Origin: Pseudobacteroides cellulosolvens ATCC 35603 = DSM 2933
GTDB lineage: Bacteria > Bacillota > Clostridia > Acetivibrionales > DSM-2933
Length of the DNA: 64,000 bases
Reading direction: 5' to 3'
Assembly: GCF_001262605.1 (NCBI RefSeq)
Contig: NZ_LGTC01000001.1
Location: 3,175,001-3,239,000, forward strand
Position 1 is the first letter of the stretch. The number at the start of each line of letters is the position of its first letter. Shown piece by piece: positions 10,398 through 20,521 of this stretch. A program made the translations under genes and the position numbers. The notes below the pieces were generated by a model that was not told the origin of the DNA, ran no database searches, and worked only from the letters and a program-made list of their open reading frames with translations.

Positions 10398-11602
10398 TCA
10401 ATATTTCTTATCACTCTTTAGCTTCTGTGCAAGCTCATTTAAGTCATTTCCCTTTAATGCTCCTTCCAAAAGCTGCGGCAGAAGCATTGGAGTGCAGGCA
10501 AAACAAGGTATTCCAATCTGGGATAATCTCCTTGAAAGTCCTTCATCATAAGAAGGTATACCTTTATCGGATAAAGCTAAAAGGCATATTACCTTTACCC
10601 CGACTCATACATTTCAGTCATCCTTCTTACAAGAGAAGCTTGATTGCCTCCTTCGTAAAGGTCAGAGATAAGTATAAAAAGGGTCTTTTTAGGGTCCGTT
10701 ATAAACTGGCTGCAATATGCCACCGATTTGTTTATATCAGTCCCTCCACCTAGCTGGATTCCAAAAAGCATATCAACAGGGTCATTGCTGCATTGCTCTG
10801 TCAGATCTACTATTTCTGTGTCAAATGCAACAATCCTTGTGTTAAGTGCCGACATGCTGGAAAATATTGAACCGGCTATTGATGCATATATTACCGACTC
10901 AGCCATGGAACCGCTCTGGTCAATATCCAGTATGACGTTCCATTGGTTTGAACGCTTTGCACGGTCAAAGAAATAAATCCTTTCAGGAATAATCTTTTTG
11001 TATTCCTTGTTATAGTTTTTCAAGTTCCGGTTAATTGTGTATTTCCAGTCAATACTTGAAGCACTTGGAATAGGTGAATGGTTACGTTTATTTAATGCAC
11101 CTGTCACTGCTTTCCTGATGTCATTTTCCAGCCGCTTGTTTATATCCTCAACAACTGCCCTTACAAGCTGCCTGGCAGTTTCCTTGGTCCTTTCAGGAAT
11201 TTTGCCCTTAAGTGCCATAAGGGTAGCTACCATTTCTATATCAGGTTTTACATTTTTAAGCACCTCAGGTTCAAAAAGCAGCTGTTTCAAGCCTTTTCTT
11301 TCAATAGCATCGGTCTGTATAACCGAAACAATATCCTCAGGAAAACAAGTTCTGATATCGGCAAGCCACTTTGCCAATTTGGGAGAAGACGAACCTTTTC
11401 CTGCCGAACGTGTACCTTTAGAACCTTGATTTGTAGAGTTACCCCCATCACCTGAGGTTTCATCATAAATTGATGCTAAAGCTTCATCCATAATAAGCTC
11501 ATCCTGATCCAGACAAATGCCTTCCTTCGAATATGTATCCAGCATTTCACTGCCTTTTTCACCTAAAATCAGTCTCCATCGTTTAATAAGCTTTGTATCC
11601 AT
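10398..11602 (-). CDS. VWA-domain (CoxE-like) protein, last gene of the MoxR/ligase operon; frameshifted
   Basis: About 401 residues after correcting one frameshift. A VWA domain occupies the second half with an intact MIDAS: DQSGSMAES, then GGGTDINKS, then LISDLYEGG. VWA proteins of this type work with MoxR ATPases as co-chaperones that remodel or activate a target. The frame stops at 10595 after EMYESG, but one extra G in the GGGG run (plus-strand cccc, 10598-10601) restores a good C-terminus: VKVICLLALSDKG, then LSRRLSQIGIPCFACTP and a stop at 10398. GGAG before the ATG overlaps the stop of the upstream DUF5682 gene (2-base gap). The break looks like an under-called homopolymer; a real truncation would remove about 65 residues. 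Confidence 0.85.
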
Positions 11603-11604
11603 CG

Positions 11605-13890
11605 TTATATATCTCCAAAATCAAATTCATTAATATCTTCAAGAGTTTTTTGTTCTTCTTCCTCAAGCTCCCTATTTAATATATCACTTACTTCTTCGCT
11701 TCCAACGCCCCATATCTCGCCTAAAATTTCACAGACGCTTCTCTTTTCGGAAGGCCCAAAGCTGCTGAAGGCTCTTCTTAAAAAAACAAGGGCACGTTTA
11801 AATCCGTCATCCTCCAAAGATTCAACATAAAGAGATATCTGCTCCCATAAGGCAGTTCTTGCAATAAGTGCATACTTGTTCCTAAGAGACAACCCCTCAA
11901 ACCATCCTGCTCCAATATCGGCTTCTATACCAGGTGAAAGCCTCCTCATGACCTCGGACGAAAGACGGTCGTTGTCCATAAGATTTCTCTCGAGCAGTAT
12001 GGAACATGCATAACCTGAAAGCTTGGGGTTTCTGTCATCAAGGCCTGCAAGTTTTTTAAGTTCCTCCAGCCATATCCCTTCATCCACCACATTGTAGTGT
12101 TCTAAAGAAATGGAGTTTAAGCTGTTTATTGCTTCAATTATAATCTTTGCAGCTTCGTTATCGCATCTCGCAGCTTCAACAAGCAGCAAAGCCCCACGCA
12201 AAAACAACTGGCTTAAAAGTGGAATAAAGTGGCTGGTATCAAATTTTCTGATATCCCCGTAGCTTATAACAGTTGCCATGTCTTTAGCTGCAGCCGCAAT
12301 TTCAGCAAAAGCTCCTGAATCCACCGCAAGCCTTTGGAGTTCCTTCCTGGCCATTTCCATTGCATCAATAAGACCGCAAAGGCATGCCTCCCTTATAACC
12401 GCAGAGGCTTCTTCAACCCTCCCGCACTTTTCCAGCATGTCTTTTAGTGCGTAAGCTGAAGCAAGCTCTATAGTTTCTCCCTTTAGAGTGGATTCAACCA
12501 GTTCAATTTCGGCCTCAGGTGTCCACCTTAATGTCCAGGCTTCCGCCCAGGTAGCCGATTGTTGGGCACGGGGCTTATACTTCTGGAAGCTAACATTTAA
12601 AACTCTTAACCTATGCAGAAAGAATGACCGGTTTAAATCAAGGTAAGCAGCATCCTTGGATTGAACCCTTCTATTTTCCCTTAGGTCCAGCTCAATATCC
12701 ATTGCAACAGCAGACCTGTATTTATCCAGCTTGAGCCTTTTCAGCTCCCTGTAAAAATCATCCTGTATTGATGTTCTGCTTACGCCTTCAGGCAGAGAAC
12801 CTATTCCAGTCCCAATCTCCGTACGAGCAACAGCTTCCGAAACAGCAGATAGCTCCCCATAACCAAGGCAAACAATAGCTGCATCTCTTAAATCCTTTAA
12901 TACAGGTGCGATTCCCCCCCGCATAGCTGACATTGCATTGGCAAGCCTCACTCCCTCTATAGCCTCTGCCGACGAACGGTGAGTTCCGCTTTCTCTCATG
13001 TGCCCTGCAATTCCGGACAAATAAAGTGCTGGAAGCCGCTCTAAATCATTTTTCTTCATACAATCCCACATGTGCTCAAAATACTGGGGTGCACCATTAC
13101 CCGCTCCATAGCCTGACCTGGAAGAAAGCTTGTAATATGAGTAAGGCATAAGTGTTAGCTTGGTTTTTATCCTTGGAAGGCTTTCAAACTCTTCCTCAGT
13201 CATTGGGGGCATTTCCGGCCCAAGCACTGAGGAGTGGTATGCACCTGTCACCACAACCACCTTTTGGGCTAAATGACCTTTATCTAAAACCTCCCTGATT
13301 TTTTTCCTCATATAGGCTTCTCTGACAAGATTCTGTGCCATATGAGATGGTGAATCATGGGACAGCTCCCTTAAGCCTTTCCCAAATTCGTATACTCCCA
13401 GCCTGTATGAATCTTTTAAAAGGTTATGCTCAAAGCTTCTCTCCCAGTATGATTCATGATCTTCTTCCCCTGCAGTTTCCGCCCATTTTTCATAAATACT
13501 TGTACCTGTAGGCTGTGCTTCACTTTCACCTGTACCCCTTATTTGCCGGTATTCAAGTGTTAAAAATACATCAGAGGGTAAATCAATAAACTCTGCATGG
13601 ACATTGTGATTGTTTGCCCATACTAAAGCCTGATATTCAGGTGAGTATTCAGCCATGGGATATAAAAGGGTCTTGATGGGGAGTTCTTCAGTGTATGCAA
13701 GAACAGCAAAGGGAGGCTTGGTACCCGGTGCTGTAAAATACTCTATTTGGGAATTTGCATCCGAAAGGCCTTCAATCAATACTGCAGTAGGCTTCACTTC
13801 ATCAAGAAATTTCAGAAGGTGATAAGCCCCGCCCGGAGACAAATGCCTTATACCAAAAAAATGAGGTGTGTATTTTTGCATTCTACACAT
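11605..13890 (-). CDS. DUF5682-type protein with TraB/TIKI-like motifs
   Basis: 761 residues, cytoplasmic, no signal peptide. The first about 230 residues show HFFGIRHLSPGGA (His16), TAVLIEGLSD (Glu40) and VVVVTGAYH (His219). This GxxH / E / GxxH spacing resembles the TraB/TIKI/EreA-like hydrolase superfamily. That is my inference from motif pattern; the family name comes from memory of actinobacterial proteins beginning GVRHHxPG beside MoxR and VWA genes. The rest is mostly helical. The start overlaps the end of the MoxR gene by 8 bases (coupled) and the stop is 2 bases before the VWA gene. Function is unknown; it could be the effector or the substrate of the MoxR/VWA machine. Confidence 0.75.
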   Translation of the reverse strand: MCRMQKYTPHFFGIRHLSPGGAYHLLKFLDEVKPTAVLIEGLSDANSQIEYFTAPGTKPPFAVLAYTEELPIKTLLYPMAEYSPEYQALVWANNHNVHAEFIDLPSDVFLTLEYRQIRGTGESEAQPTGTSIYEKWAETAGEEDHESYWERSFEHNLLKDSYRLGVYEFGKGLRELSHDSPSHMAQNLVREAYMRKKIREVLDKGHLAQKVVVVTGAYHSSVLGPEMPPMTEEEFESLPRIKTKLTLMPYSYYKLSSRSGYGAGNGAPQYFEHMWDCMKKNDLERLPALYLSGIAGHMRESGTHRSSAEAIEGVRLANAMSAMRGGIAPVLKDLRDAAIVCLGYGELSAVSEAVARTEIGTGIGSLPEGVSRTSIQDDFYRELKRLKLDKYRSAVAMDIELDLRENRRVQSKDAAYLDLNRSFFLHRLRVLNVSFQKYKPRAQQSATWAEAWTLRWTPEAEIELVESTLKGETIELASAYALKDMLEKCGRVEEASAVIREACLCGLIDAMEMARKELQRLAVDSGAFAEIAAAAKDMATVISYGDIRKFDTSHFIPLLSQLFLRGALLLVEAARCDNEAAKIIIEAINSLNSISLEHYNVVDEGIWLEELKKLAGLDDRNPKLSGYACSILLERNLMDNDRLSSEVMRRLSPGIEADIGAGWFEGLSLRNKYALIARTALWEQISLYVESLEDDGFKRALVFLRRAFSSFGPSEKRSVCEILGEIWGVGSEEVSDILNRELEEEEQKTLEDINEFDFGDI

Positions 13891-14974
13891 TCAACTCCCT
13901 ACATGCATTATAAAGGTCTCGCCACTCGGCTCCCCGCCTTTTTAAAACATTATCTATATATTCACGCCACACAAGCTTATCCTTTTCCTCATCCTTAACA
14001 ACTGCTCCCTGCAGCCCTGCAGCCAGATCTTGGCTGGTTATACTGCCGTCTCCAAAGCTTGCGGCAAGTGCCATGCTGTTTGCAAGGAGAGAAATCGCTT
14101 CAGCTGTTGACATAACACCGCTTGGTGACTTGACTTTTTCTTTGTTATCCAGTGTGTTTCCGCTTCTTAATTCCCTAAAAATAGTAACAACCTTGGCAAC
14201 GGAATCCTCAGCAGGAAGTGCAGCTTGAAGCTCAAGATTTTCAGCCAGTTCACTCACTCTTTTTCTTACTATTTCGATTTCAGTGTCTATATCTCCCGGT
14301 GTTGGCAGGACAATGATGTTAAAACGCCTTTTTAGTGCTGCCGACATATCATTTACGCCGCGATCCCGGGTATTTGCAGTTGCAATAAGGGAAAATCCCC
14401 TGACAGCAGGTATTTCAAGCCCAAGCTCCGGCACAGAAATTCTTTTTTCAGACAATATGGATATCAATGCATCCTGAACCTCCGATGCACACCTGGATAT
14501 TTCCTCAAACCTGACAATGCCGCCTTGTTCCATGCACTTTAAAACAGGGCTCTTAACAAGAGCTTCCATGGATGGACCATTGGCAAGAAGCATTGCATAG
14601 TTCCATGAATACCTTATATGTTCTTCAGTTGTTCCAGCCGTTCCCTGCACCACCTGGGTTGAATCTCCGTTAATGGCTGCTGCAAGATGTTCCGACAGCC
14701 AGGACTTTGCTGTTCCCGGATCACCGATGAGCAAAAGTGCCCTATCGGTTACAAGGGTGGATATGGCAATTTCCACAAGCCTCTTGTTACCTATATACTT
14801 GGGAGTAATATCAACGCCCTTGACCTTACCTCCGGTTATGTATGTGAGTACCGATTGGGGTGACATTTTCCAGCCGGCCGGTATTCTGTTCTTTTCTGCT
14901 GAAATTAAAGCCTCTATTTCCTTCCCATACTGCATTTCAGCAGGCAATCTTAAAACCCCACTATTATTTGCCAT
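13883..14974 (-). CDS. MoxR-type AAA+ ATPase
   Basis: 363 residues. Walker A is GDPGTAKS (84-91), Walker B is GGIVRFEEISR, sensor 1 is SLIATANTRDRG, and the arginine-finger region is ALKRRFN. These are hallmarks of the MoxR/RavA branch of AAA+ ATPases, which form hexameric chaperone-like rings and pair with VWA proteins. AAGGAG lies 8 bases before the ATG. It sits between the HEAT-repeat gene and the DUF5682 gene, with the VWA gene next, so the four products probably form one complex. The specific client is unknown. Confidence 0.9.
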   Translation of the reverse strand: MANNSGVLRLPAEMQYGKEIEALISAEKNRIPAGWKMSPQSVLTYITGGKVKGVDITPKYIGNKRLVEIAISTLVTDRALLLIGDPGTAKSWLSEHLAAAINGDSTQVVQGTAGTTEEHIRYSWNYAMLLANGPSMEALVKSPVLKCMEQGGIVRFEEISRCASEVQDALISILSEKRISVPELGLEIPAVRGFSLIATANTRDRGVNDMSAALKRRFNIIVLPTPGDIDTEIEIVRKRVSELAENLELQAALPAEDSVAKVVTIFRELRSGNTLDNKEKVKSPSGVMSTAEAISLLANSMALAASFGDGSITSQDLAAGLQGAVVKDEEKDKLVWREYIDNVLKRRGAEWRDLYNACRELNV

Positions 14975-14999
14975 ATATTATACTCCTTCATTCTTTAAT

Positions 15000-16838
15000 T
15001 TATTGTCTTAACTTCTTCAAATACTCGCCCGCTTCAATGAGCTTTAAGGCACCTTCATAATCACATTTCCTCGCATACTCCAAAATCACATCGGCATTTT
15101 CAGGCGGCAAAAGCTTTACCAATTCTGCAAGCTGGTCAATATAGTAACCCAAATAGTACTTTTTGCTTTTGATATTATACTCCAGCAAATCGATTATAAC
15201 CTCTGCAGTTTTAGGATGGCTGGCTTGTATAAGCCCTTTAATCTTAGATATTGCGTTATATAAGTCACGACCCTTATCCTTTTGCAGACATTGGAGAAGG
15301 TGATTTATCGTTACTTCATCTCCCTTGCTGGTCAGTAAAGCCGCAAGGTCGGTTTCTCCAGCTTTGGCCAATAAAGGTGCCCATCTTGTATCCATCATTA
15401 CAGACTCTTTATTTATGCTGTTAGGTTTAGCATTTGCAGCTGGACTATCAACTTCTATAACCTTTAACTCACGGGAATAGCAAAGGCCTCTTAAAACACT
15501 GATAATAGTTTTCGGTTTGGCTGAGGACTTTTCAATGGTGAAAAACCCTGAATAGGTTTCAAACACCTGTGCCGGAGAATTTACATATATAGCAGCTTCA
15601 AATGAATAGTTGAGGTAAAGGGCGTTGTATTCATTTCCTGCTTCAGCAAGAAGTTCATAGGCATTTACAGTTCTCATACTTAGAAGTAGCCCTGCAGCCA
15701 TTTGAGCTAAGGTAGGATATTGCCCAAAAGCTATATCCCGCAGTTTTATTTTGCTTAGCTCTTTTGTATGCTCCATGCACTTTTTTAAAAACAGGAAAAT
15801 CCCCTCATCTTTTCTTCCATCCATACATGAAAGTATATTGAAAAAATGCTCAACTTCCTGCTTATAAGCCGATTCATCTTTTGGAGAAATTGAATCTCCC
15901 GATCTCAATCGCTTAAAAATATTGTTCAATCCAACTTCCGCCTCATTAAGAAGGTAGTTAACAATCAGCCTGGAAGGATTTATCTTCATGGTTTTTAATG
16001 CTGTTACTTTATCTTTCCCCTCGAATATTTCAATAAGCCTGTTAGCAATTTTAGGCGTATCAAGGGTTTCAGCAGCTTCTAAGGCAGCTTCTCTGATTTC
16101 TTTCTTTTTGTCCTTAGTAAATTCTATAAACATTTCCTCAAATTCAGGAAAATTCTTAAGGATCTTTATGGCACTGATTCTTACAGCGGTACTTCCCTTT
16201 TCGTTTGCCTGGTGGAATAACTCTTTTTCATCTTTCCCTGATAGTTCCCAAATCAACTCAAGTATTCTGGCATCACCTTTTCCACCTTCAAAGGAAAACC
16301 TCTTTTTTAATATTTTAGTAATATCCTTTCCATATCCTTTCAGTATTTCAAATGCCAGTTCGGCTACTTCATAATACTGCTCATTTAAGGCATTAATCAA
16401 AGGATATAGGAGCCTTAAGTCATTAAATATTCCTTCCTTATGGGCCTCACGAATTATTTCTACTCTTCCCTGTCCTTTATTAAGAAGAGCATCGGCAACA
16501 GGTTTGATCTTCCTGAATGAAACATCTGTAGTTACACCAAGACACTCCGGTTCAAATTCCAGAAGCTCTCCCTTAATTCCGGTTTCGCCCTGAGTATACA
16601 GCACAGCATTTATAAGCCCTGCCAGCTCCAACAGCTTGTCGGATGCTTTCCCATCCTGAGGTTCTATAAGCTTTTCCAGTATACCGGAAATCCTTGCAAA
16701 GACCGGTGCACTTTCACCAGCCTTCATAAATTGTGGCAAAAGCTTTTTAAGCCTGAAATCACCTATTGCTAGCTCTGAGCCTGCTATCATCAGCCTTCTG
16801 ACCTCGCCCTGCAAATCATATAGTAATGCGATACTCAT
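15000..16838 (-). CDS. HEAT-repeat protein in the MoxR/VWA operon (DUF5691 position)
   Basis: 612 residues, largely helical, with HEAT-like repeats visible in the middle (ISAIKILKNFPEFEEMFIEF, then KKEIREAALEAAETL). No catalytic motif is recognised. In actinobacterial clusters that I recall, a DUF5691 protein occupies this slot between the SWIM and MoxR genes, so this may be its counterpart; that is inference from position. I chose the ATG at 16838 (MSIALLYDL) because GGAGTGAG lies just upstream; a longer frame to 16889 lacks a ribosome site. It is likely a scaffold of the complex. Confidence 0.7.
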   Translation of the reverse strand: MSIALLYDLQGEVRRLMIAGSELAIGDFRLKKLLPQFMKAGESAPVFARISGILEKLIEPQDGKASDKLLELAGLINAVLYTQGETGIKGELLEFEPECLGVTTDVSFRKIKPVADALLNKGQGRVEIIREAHKEGIFNDLRLLYPLINALNEQYYEVAELAFEILKGYGKDITKILKKRFSFEGGKGDARILELIWELSGKDEKELFHQANEKGSTAVRISAIKILKNFPEFEEMFIEFTKDKKKEIREAALEAAETLDTPKIANRLIEIFEGKDKVTALKTMKINPSRLIVNYLLNEAEVGLNNIFKRLRSGDSISPKDESAYKQEVEHFFNILSCMDGRKDEGIFLFLKKCMEHTKELSKIKLRDIAFGQYPTLAQMAAGLLLSMRTVNAYELLAEAGNEYNALYLNYSFEAAIYVNSPAQVFETYSGFFTIEKSSAKPKTIISVLRGLCYSRELKVIEVDSPAANAKPNSINKESVMMDTRWAPLLAKAGETDLAALLTSKGDEVTINHLLQCLQKDKGRDLYNAISKIKGLIQASHPKTAEVIIDLLEYNIKSKKYYLGYYIDQLAELVKLLPPENADVILEYARKCDYEGALKLIEAGEYLKKLRQ

Positions 16839-16895
16839 ATTCTCACTCCATTTACACGTATTTATGGAATAAATTCGTTGTTGCAGCAAACCACT

Positions 16896-18332
16896 TTAAA
16901 ATCCAAGCCGAATAATTCTATTATTCGTTATCAGACTAAGCGGAACTGCAGTCAATCTCCTCCTGTCCATATCATGCCAAAACCTTAAAAGCATTACCTG
17001 ATCAGCTAGCATTTCCGGTTTTAAAAGCTTTAATATATTAATTCCTTCAGGAAAATGTTCATTTTGGGGTTTTTCAAGAATCAATCTTTGCCCTGTATGA
17101 TCCTCTATTACAAATTCATTATCAACAGTTCCAAACCTTAAAAACTTCAAAAGAATGACAGGTGCTTTATCACTCAAGGGATTCTTTATTTGATTTTTAA
17201 CTAGTTTGACAGCTTCAGAGAAAGATTCTTTTGCGAAGGATCTTATCCTTAAAAAATCTTTGGAATCGGCATCCCTCATATCGTTGTTTTCCCAACGCAC
17301 CCGGCAATTCAGGTCTGTGCCGGGGTAGGTATAAAGTTCTTTTATCATCAATACTTTTGAAATGGAATCATCTTCACGTATATATTTAACAGCTTTGAAG
17401 GGACGGAAATTATAAGAATTGTGCACCTCACCGGAAGTAAAGTTAAACCATATTCCATTATCCACATATTCACCTCTAGAGGCACTTGGGAATGATGTGA
17501 ATGCGAGCTGGATTAGCTCGGTATCGCTCCTTAGTAGTCCCTGATTTTTCAGTTCATTAAGCTGCCATGTATAGCCAAGGGAATCCTCTATGGAGGAAGT
17601 GTTATCAGGAGCCAACTCATCCGATTGGAGCTTCTTTGAAAGATGTTCCCTTCCCTTTTTGCACAATGCATATAACCGGCTTAATAAATCAGAGGCATCG
17701 GTATAGATCTTCTCGTGGTTTTCATTTTCCTTAAACAAATATATAAACTCCCGCAAAGCAGCTTGAGGGCCCGAAAGATAATAATTTCCAAGCTGCTTTG
17801 CCTGGTCTTCAAGCAGAGCAATGGTTTTCTTATTTATGGTCCCCAAGCCGTTTTGCACAATGCTGTAAACAAGCTTTTCCAAAACCTCAAGTCCTTCAAT
17901 CTGAGTTTTTACTTTTTTCTTAAGTGCAGAAACGTTAACCTTCTTAGGCTCGGGCTGTTCCTGTTCTTTTTCCTTTTTCTTTTGTTCCTTCTTATCGATC
18001 TTTTCACGCTTTTCCAGTATATCCTCAGGAATTTCTGCTTTCTCAAAGTTTTTACCGCTGACATATGCATACATAAGTCCTAATGCATGCTTGCACGGAA
18101 ACTGTCTGCTAGGGCATGAACATCTGAAAACCGGGCTTTCGGGCTTGTTAAAATCCGCAGATGTATTATAATTACTGCTTCCGCTTCCTGAACATTCACC
18201 AAATATGATTGTTCCATCTTCTGACATGTTAAGCTTAACAAACTTGTTTTTCTTAACCAATCCCCATCCGTTTGATACGGCACTTTGATTCGGGGCCAGC
18301 TGGTTTATAAATTCTTCGGTAATATTAATCAT
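16896..18332 (-). CDS. SWIM zinc-finger protein
   Basis: 478 residues. A SWIM motif CSCPSRQFPCKH (Cys71, Cys73, Cys80, His82; CxCx6CxH) sits near the N-terminus, followed by a highly charged Lys/Glu/Gln linker (about 105-130) and a long helical and mixed C-terminal region. SWIM domains bind zinc and mediate DNA or protein contact in SWI2/SNF2, MuDR and bacterial proteins. AAGGAAGG precedes the ATG. It follows the ligase gene by 40 bases and precedes the HEAT gene by 57. In this operon it is the obvious candidate for target recognition, but that is inference. Confidence 0.85.
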   Translation of the reverse strand: MINITEEFINQLAPNQSAVSNGWGLVKKNKFVKLNMSEDGTIIFGECSGSGSSNYNTSADFNKPESPVFRCSCPSRQFPCKHALGLMYAYVSGKNFEKAEIPEDILEKREKIDKKEQKKKEKEQEQPEPKKVNVSALKKKVKTQIEGLEVLEKLVYSIVQNGLGTINKKTIALLEDQAKQLGNYYLSGPQAALREFIYLFKENENHEKIYTDASDLLSRLYALCKKGREHLSKKLQSDELAPDNTSSIEDSLGYTWQLNELKNQGLLRSDTELIQLAFTSFPSASRGEYVDNGIWFNFTSGEVHNSYNFRPFKAVKYIREDDSISKVLMIKELYTYPGTDLNCRVRWENNDMRDADSKDFLRIRSFAKESFSEAVKLVKNQIKNPLSDKAPVILLKFLRFGTVDNEFVIEDHTGQRLILEKPQNEHFPEGINILKLLKPEMLADQVMLLRFWHDMDRRRLTAVPLSLITNNRIIRLGF

Positions 18333-18372
18333 ATTAAACCTTCCTTTACAAGGAATATTGGTAATTTTTATA

Positions 18373-19809
18373 TCACGCCTTAACCCAACCCTTTTTGATA
18401 TTTTCAGTCATATAAGAATCCAATATTTCAAATATCTGCTCCCTGCTGTTAGATACCCTCATATCCCTTTGAAGAGGATCTTTCCTGTCGGAGCTGAAAT
18501 TGGTATAATGCATGACATATGCCGGGTACCTGTCGTCAATCTCTTCCTTGTTGGTTTTCCAGACAATAAACTTTTGGACCATCAGCTTGCCTTTGCTCTC
18601 TTTTTTATAGACTTCCCTGAACTGAAGCTCGCTTTTAGGCAATTCTGCTCCGCTATCTTCCATTCCTAATTCAGGTATATAAGTGACCTCTGATAATTGT
18701 GACAATCTGAGATTGTGTTGTTCGGCAGTTTTATCAGGTCTTAATCTTACAAATATAGGATAAATAAAGCTTATGCCTTTATTGAATGATTTAAGCTTGT
18801 ATTTTCCATCACTAATTTCCAGCATTGGGTTTGTTATTATTGTACTTCCGGATTCAAATAAAACGTCGTTGTAACTTATTTCAATCACTGTTTCAGGCTT
18901 TATCATCCTGAATGCAACATGGTTTGAATCTGTTTCGATATAATCGGAATCAATCACCATGCCTGACAGCTTTGTAAGCAAATCCTTTTTCTGTTCTTCA
19001 TTAAAGCCGTTTCCGGTCTTTCCTACAATCTGATATTCATTATCTCCCGTCATCAGTGCAAGAAGCAGCGTCCTAATCTGGCCTTTACTGTCTCCGGTTC
19101 CTTCAGTGTACCCTACTATGACAGTATCAATATTATGCTTTGGTTTAATCTTATATACCAGCGGCAAATCTGTCCTTAAAACAAGCCCTTCTGAACAATC
19201 CTCCTCAACCCACTTTTTATATACATCTTTAAGTTCAGCTTTGGAGGCTGCCTTTTTATATGCTACAGGTTTTACATTAATTCCATCCTTGAATATTTCT
19301 GAAAGCCTTTCATGTATTTCACCGTAGCCTTTAACCTTAGGGTAAACGCCATCAATCTCAATAATATCAAAAGGTGCCAATTTAAGCTTTCCTATTTCCG
19401 TTTCCTTTGACAGTGCCGACAGTACATCAAAAACCCTTGTTCTGCCGTTGTCCTCACAAAGATAGAGTTCGGCTGGAATTATTGCAGAGCCTATGCCTGC
19501 ACTTTTTAAAAGCTTTCCCGCTTCCTCGGTGCATGGAAGCCCTTGTCTTAAAGTCCCTCCGGTATTAACGATAAATGTGTCTGTGCCGTTATAAAATATA
19601 ACACTCATTTCACCGTCATACTTTCTGGTAATAAAAAATTCCTCTCCTGCAATCCTCGAATCAATCTGCTCAGGATTTATTGCTATAAAGTTTTTGCATA
19701 CATTTTTCTTATAATCAGAAGCAACCTTTGCAGTTACCTCGTCAACTGCACTTACCGTGCCTTCTAAATAGCCTTTGCTTTTGTTGAGCTTGGATTTATC
19801 CAGTATCAT
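18373..19809 (-). CDS. ATP-dependent DNA ligase-like nucleotidyltransferase
   Basis: 478 residues. Motif I is RKYDGE with the adenylated Lys63. A motif III-like stretch is APFDIIEIDG, motif IV is EGLVLR, motif V is YKIKPKHNIDTVIVGY, and the C-terminal OB-fold region ends with motif VI-like RLRPDK. These support a covalent nucleotidyltransferase of the ATP-dependent DNA ligase type that seals nicks via an AMP intermediate. It lacks the long N-terminal DNA-binding domain of LigD or archaeal enzymes, and about 60 residues precede motif I. The ATG follows GGGGGTATAAGG, which overlaps the stop of the upstream gene (2-base gap). A ligase inside a MoxR/VWA operon is unusual and suggests a nucleic-acid repair or defence role. 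Confidence 0.85.
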   Translation of the reverse strand: MILDKSKLNKSKGYLEGTVSAVDEVTAKVASDYKKNVCKNFIAINPEQIDSRIAGEEFFITRKYDGEMSVIFYNGTDTFIVNTGGTLRQGLPCTEEAGKLLKSAGIGSAIIPAELYLCEDNGRTRVFDVLSALSKETEIGKLKLAPFDIIEIDGVYPKVKGYGEIHERLSEIFKDGINVKPVAYKKAASKAELKDVYKKWVEEDCSEGLVLRTDLPLVYKIKPKHNIDTVIVGYTEGTGDSKGQIRTLLLALMTGDNEYQIVGKTGNGFNEEQKKDLLTKLSGMVIDSDYIETDSNHVAFRMIKPETVIEISYNDVLFESGSTIITNPMLEISDGKYKLKSFNKGISFIYPIFVRLRPDKTAEQHNLRLSQLSEVTYIPELGMEDSGAELPKSELQFREVYKKESKGKLMVQKFIVWKTNKEEIDDRYPAYVMHYTNFSSDRKDPLQRDMRVSNSREQIFEILDSYMTENIKKGWVKA

Positions 19810-19811
19810 CC

Positions 19812-20507
19812 TTATACCCCCTTAAGTTCCAAGTTTGTGAGATGGAGTATAAGGCAGTACTTGTCTCCATCAACTCGGCCTTCCAAAAACCCTCTGTATG
19901 GTACACCTCCGGTTGTCAAAACAACAGGATCAACACCTTTTTTGCCTCCCCCGACAAACATGAGGGAATTGGACTCATGAAGGCTCTTTGCCATATCATA
20001 AAGATAATCGTATGTAAGACCGTTAACATGCTTTATCTGATATTTTCTTGTAAAAACGAATTTCTTTATCGCCTGATCTTTTGGGAATTTCTTACCAGTC
20101 CATTGAAGGGGTATTTCTCCCAATATATTGGCTTCCGACTTTGAAAGGTCCCTTCTCATTTTCTCGGTGCCGTCAGGGTTCTTAACAACCTCAACAAGAT
20201 TAACCCTGTATACAATTTTATTGTCCTTACCTATGTACAGTTTCTTTGTCCTGCTTACAAATCTGCCCGTCTTTTCCATATCTATTTCAGGATCACCTTT
20301 TATAATCTCTTCACCAAGCTTTGTAAGGTCTCCATAGCGGCCTACCAGGTAATCCTCACTTATTTCCAGAAGGCCCTTTAATATCTTTACAGTTTTCTTC
20401 TGAGATCCATCGCTTAGCACATAATTTATTTTGCTTTTTCTTGGAGTACTGTCCATACCGACTACAGCATCCCTCTTTTTCTCATTGGATATATTTAATG
20501 ACCTCAT
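19812..20507 (-). CDS. Unrecognised protein coupled to the ligase gene
   Basis: 231 residues, basic, soluble, no signal peptide or membrane segment. I do not recognise the family. The N-terminus is Lys-rich; the middle is a mixed strand/helix region (RTKKLYIGKDNKIVYRVNLV), and the C-terminus ends in a beta-rich stretch (GVPYRGFLEGRVDGDKYCLI). GAGGAGG lies 9 bases before the ATG. The 2-base gap to the ligase gene implies coupled translation and a shared task, such as a ligase partner or a nucleic-acid-binding factor. No catalytic motif is evident. Confidence 0.75.
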   Translation of the reverse strand: MRSLNISNEKKRDAVVGMDSTPRKSKINYVLSDGSQKKTVKILKGLLEISEDYLVGRYGDLTKLGEEIIKGDPEIDMEKTGRFVSRTKKLYIGKDNKIVYRVNLVEVVKNPDGTEKMRRDLSKSEANILGEIPLQWTGKKFPKDQAIKKFVFTRKYQIKHVNGLTYDYLYDMAKSLHESNSLMFVGGGKKGVDPVVLTTGGVPYRGFLEGRVDGDKYCLILHLTNLELKGV

Positions 20508-20521
20508 TAATTAAGTCCTCC

